From positions 24,092 through 88,091 of the forward strand of contig JAGOOC010000006.1 of the NCBI GenBank assembly GCA_017992695.1: a DNA stretch of 64,000 bases. Direction: 5' to 3'. Positions within the stretch are counted from its first letter, which is position 1. Each line of letters opens with the position of its first letter. The translations under genes and the position numbers were made by a program. Source of the stretch: Bacteroides sp. GTDB lineage: Bacteria; Bacteroidota; Bacteroidia; Bacteroidales; Bacteroidaceae. Positions 61,388-64,000 of the stretch are shown in pieces. Below the pieces are notes generated by a model, which was not told the origin of the DNA, searched no databases, and worked only from the letters and a program-made list of their open reading frames with translations.

Positions 61388-63892
61388 ATGAAAAACACGA
61401 TGTGGAAGAAAACAATGGCAGCTGCTATACTGTTACTTACCTCTTTTCAGATTTCTCAGGCAAGCATCAATAAGGTGCAGCATGCCCCCGACTCAGTTTA
61501 TCTATTTTCGTATGCCACCACGCACGATGATGGGCGTAGCGGATTGCGCTTCGCCTATAGTATTGATCAAAAGAATTGGTTGGAAGTAGGACGCAACTAC
61601 GGATATGTACGTTGCGATTATGGACGGTGGGGATCGCAGAAAAAAATGCTGGATCCTATCTTGAAACAGATGCCTAACGGAGAATGGTACTGCACCTGGA
61701 AGCTGAACGAGCGCGACGGATATGGACATGTTTCGTCCAAAGATTTGCTGTATTGGGGGAGACAATCGTACAACTCGACCAACCCGTTGGTTAACGAGAA
61801 AAAAGTAACCGCCTTCGTAGCCGGCAAAGAAGAGACAGGAAGCCTCAACCGCACGGCATGGAGCGTTATAGAGGGACTGATCAAGACCTACGAAGCCAAC
61901 CAATACCGAAACGAACTTCATGGCGAACTGATGGAGCAAGACGGAACACGATTTGCCGGATTGAAGCCATTGAGCGCAATCCTCACTGCACAGCCCGAAC
62001 AGAGCAAACCCATCAGTGAGCTGCTGGTCGGTATCTTTTTTGAAGACATCAATTATGCGGCCGATGGGGGATTGTATGCCGAACTCATTCAGAATCGCGA
62101 CTTTGAATATGCACTCAGTGATAAAGAAGGACACGATAAAAATTGGAACAGCAGTCACTCGTGGAAATTGGTTATTACCAACCAAGCATCGAAAGAAACA
62201 GCTAATGACGCTACCTTTACCATTGACACAGCAGTTCCGCTGCATCCGAATAATCCTCATTACGCGCTTCTCTCTGTATCAACAGCCGCAAACGCGGCAC
62301 TTATCAATGAAGGCTTTGATGGTATTGCACTAAAAAAAGGCGAACGGTATGACTTTTCGCTCTTTGGTAAAGTGGTCAAAGGCAAAGGAGGAAAACTGCG
62401 TATCCGCTTATTGGGCAAAGAGCAACAGGTGCTGGGCGAAACAACCATCTATGTAGGTTCCAAAGCATGGAAACAATCGAAAGCAGTACTTATAGCCAAG
62501 GCCGATGCAGCCGATGCCACACTCTCTATTGAGCCACAGGAAGCAGGAAGTTATGCGCTCGACCTCATCTCGCTCTTTCCGCAAAAGACCTTCAAGAACC
62601 GTAAAAACGGGTTACGTGCCGATCTGGCTCAAACATTGGCCGATATGCATCCGCGCTTTATGCGCTTCCCCGGTGGTTGTGTGGCTCATGGTGACGGAAT
62701 AGATAACATCTATCGCTGGAAGAACACCATCGGACCGCTCGAGGCGCGCAAACCGCAACGCAACCTTTGGGGTTATCATCAAACAGCCGGTTTAGGTTAC
62801 TATGAGTACTTTCAGTTCTGCGAAGATATAGGTGCAGAACCTCTTCCTGTACTGGCTGCCGGTGTACCTTGCCAAAACTCGGCTCATACCGCCACCTGCA
62901 AAGGCGGACAACAAGGAGGGATCCCCATGAATGAGATGGGTGCATACGTTCAAGAGATACTCGATCTGATAGAGTGGGCCAATGGCGATGCTAAGACTAC
63001 CAAATGGGGAAAGGTACGTGCTCAAGCCGGTCATCCAAAGCCATTCAACCTGAAATACATCGGTATTGGTAACGAAGACCTGATTACCGACATCTTCGAA
63101 GAACGTTTCACACTGATTTTTAATGCCATCAAAGAGAAGTATCCCGAAATAGTCGTTATTGGAAATACCGGTCCGGCAGCCGAGGGAACGGATTATACAG
63201 AAGGTTGGAATCTGGCTACCAAACTCAATGTGCCAATAGTCGACGAACACTACTATCAACCACCCGGTTGGTTTATACACAATCAGGAATATTACGATAA
63301 ATACAGCCGTAACAAATCGAAAGTATATCTGGGTGAGTACGCTTCTCACGTACCCGGACGAAAAACAAATATGGAAACAGCCCTCTCCGAAGCACTCTAT
63401 ATGACAGCACTCGAGCGCAATGGCGACATAGTAAGCATGTCGTCATACGCTCCATTATTGGCCAAAGAGAAGCGCACCCAATGGAATCCCAATTTGATTT
63501 ATTTCAACAACCAAGAGGTAAAACCGACTACGGGGTATTATGTGCAACAACTCTACGGACAAAATGCAGGTGATACTTACATAGGCAGCCAACTATCAGT
63601 GAACAATGACAACGATGGCGTAAAGAAGCGCGTTGCCGTATCTATAGTAAAAGATAGCCGCACGAACGACATCATCGTCAAGTTAGTCAATCTGCTGCCG
63701 GTAAGTGTAGATACCAAGGTAAAACTATCAGGTATGGGCATCCTCAGCGGAGTAGCTACAAGAACGGTATTATCGGGCCGACCAACCGACAAGCCCCTGC
63801 CTATAACCGATACGATGCAAGTGAGTGACTGTTTCGATTATCAGATACCTCCTTATTCGTTCACAGTAATCAGAATCAAGGGTTCTTTATAA
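61388..63892 (+). CDS. GH51 alpha-L-arabinofuranosidase with N-terminal propeller-like domain
   Basis: The start at 61388 gives a signal peptide (MKNTMWKKTMAAAILLLTSFQISQA); frame upstream covers the promoter region. In this 834-residue protein residues 28-170 resemble part of a GH43/GH32-type propeller (DDGRSGLRFAYSIDQKNW, YGRWGSQKKMLDPIL, NGEWYCTWKLNERDG) without a full catalytic triad. GH51 follows (GIFFEDINYAADGGLYAEL, MRFPGGC), with acid/base Glu563 (IGIGNEDL) and nucleophile Glu650 (VYLGEYASH). Its GH51 part is a paralogue of the gene at the left edge. It is divergent from the HTCS and probably strips L-arabinofuranose decorations from the galactan. Confidence 0.9.
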   Translation: MKNTMWKKTMAAAILLLTSFQISQASINKVQHAPDSVYLFSYATTHDDGRSGLRFAYSIDQKNWLEVGRNYGYVRCDYGRWGSQKKMLDPILKQMPNGEWYCTWKLNERDGYGHVSSKDLLYWGRQSYNSTNPLVNEKKVTAFVAGKEETGSLNRTAWSVIEGLIKTYEANQYRNELHGELMEQDGTRFAGLKPLSAILTAQPEQSKPISELLVGIFFEDINYAADGGLYAELIQNRDFEYALSDKEGHDKNWNSSHSWKLVITNQASKETANDATFTIDTAVPLHPNNPHYALLSVSTAANAALINEGFDGIALKKGERYDFSLFGKVVKGKGGKLRIRLLGKEQQVLGETTIYVGSKAWKQSKAVLIAKADAADATLSIEPQEAGSYALDLISLFPQKTFKNRKNGLRADLAQTLADMHPRFMRFPGGCVAHGDGIDNIYRWKNTIGPLEARKPQRNLWGYHQTAGLGYYEYFQFCEDIGAEPLPVLAAGVPCQNSAHTATCKGGQQGGIPMNEMGAYVQEILDLIEWANGDAKTTKWGKVRAQAGHPKPFNLKYIGIGNEDLITDIFEERFTLIFNAIKEKYPEIVVIGNTGPAAEGTDYTEGWNLATKLNVPIVDEHYYQPPGWFIHNQEYYDKYSRNKSKVYLGEYASHVPGRKTNMETALSEALYMTALERNGDIVSMSSYAPLLAKEKRTQWNPNLIYFNNQEVKPTTGYYVQQLYGQNAGDTYIGSQLSVNNDNDGVKKRVAVSIVKDSRTNDIIVKLVNLLPVSVDTKVKLSGMGILSGVATRTVLSGRPTDKPLPITDTMQVSDCFDYQIPPYSFTVIRIKGSL

Positions 63893-63896
63893 GTTA

Positions 63897-63961
63897 ATCC
63901 ATACTAAGTGATAAGCGGTTCCGTAGTATATCTACAGAGCCGCTTATCACTCAGTATGGAT
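63897..63961. terminator. Long hairpin after the GH51 gene, probable bidirectional terminator
   Basis: Arms 63897-63918 and 63940-63961 pair over 22 bp with one mismatch, and pairing continues inward, with two G-U pairs, to a short loop (TATAT). The structure begins 4 bp after the GH51 stop codon. It resembles the very long hairpins seen elsewhere in this window. Confidence 0.7.
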
Positions 63962-64000
63962 CTATCTCTACAACCACTCCGGCAATCTCGTTCTTCTCGT
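63951..64000 (-). CDS. Possible C-terminal end of a neighbouring leftward gene
   Basis: One minus-strand frame stays open from the window edge to a TGA at 63951-63953 and would end EKNEIAGVVVEIDPY. This looks protein-like, and convergence with the GH51 gene at a bidirectional hairpin is plausible, but 16 codons are too few to support a product. The other two minus frames also remain open over much of this length. Confidence 0.25.
   Translation of the reverse strand, partial: EKNEIAGVVVEIDPY

Noticed and set aside
61388-61900. The propeller-like region as a separate broken GH43 gene (pseudogene)
   Set aside because: It is in frame with GH51, follows a good signal peptide and has no stop or frameshift, so a domain of one protein is simpler.
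1-64000. Mobile-element boundaries, integrase, transposase, tRNA or att sites
   Set aside because: No such gene or direct-repeat boundary was recognised. Gene content is coherent, so there is no sequence support for recent insertion within the window.

Overview
The window looks like a chromosomal segment of a gut-type Bacteroides (or close relative). The reasons are tandem SusC/SusD pairs, two hybrid two-component regulators (HTCS), many signal-peptide or lipoprotein glycoside hydrolases, a Nudix-type AraR, and promoters with the Bacteroides -7 box TAnnTTTG. It is almost entirely given over to pentose-rich plant glycans: two polysaccharide utilisation loci (PULs) flank a complete L-arabinose catabolic operon.

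Region A (1-22218) is an arabinan PUL. A leftward GH43-GH51 pair (the GH51 runs off the left edge) diverges from an HTCS gene. The HTCS is followed by a rightward operon: LamG-type surface glycan-binding lipoprotein, SusC, SusD, SusC, SusD, GH43 endo-arabinanase-like lipoprotein. As I remember it, the order matches the B. thetaiotaomicron BT0360-BT0368 arabinan locus.

Region B (22219-33652) is the arabinose operon: aldose 1-epimerase, sodium/sugar symporter, AraR (Nudix plus winged helix), AraD, AraA, AraB. After a terminator come a GH97 and a GH51. Two near-identical dyad motifs upstream of the epimerase are likely AraR operators. Region C (33771-36214) is transketolase plus RpiB, the pentose-phosphate enzymes that receive the D-xylulose-5-phosphate made from arabinose.

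Region D (36405-63892) is a second PUL, mostly leftward. Its main operon is SusC-SusD-SusC-SusD-surface binding lipoprotein-GH16 lipoprotein-GH16/GH43 fusion. It ends at a terminator and is followed by a second transcript: DUF2264 protein, GH35, and a BNR_4 beta-propeller (polysaccharide-lyase-like) fused to a GH105/GH88-like unsaturated uronyl hydrolase. An HTCS lies upstream, with a GH51 divergent from it. Endo- and exo-galactanase-like domains, beta-galactosidase, a uronate-lyase plus unsaturated-uronidase fusion and arabinofuranosidase, with no sulfatase, fit a type II arabinogalactan (AGP side-chain) substrate. That assignment is inference.

Two non-coding patterns tie the PULs together. 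The first is an 86-nt palindromic element containing AAGTACGTACTT, present in both HTCS-to-SusC intergenic regions. The second is 8-mer direct repeats at an exact 21-bp period near three promoters, the spacing expected for AraC-type dimers. They have one sequence in PUL A (ATTTGTCC) and another in PUL D (ATTCGACT). No tRNA, rRNA, CRISPR, transposase or integrase gene was seen.
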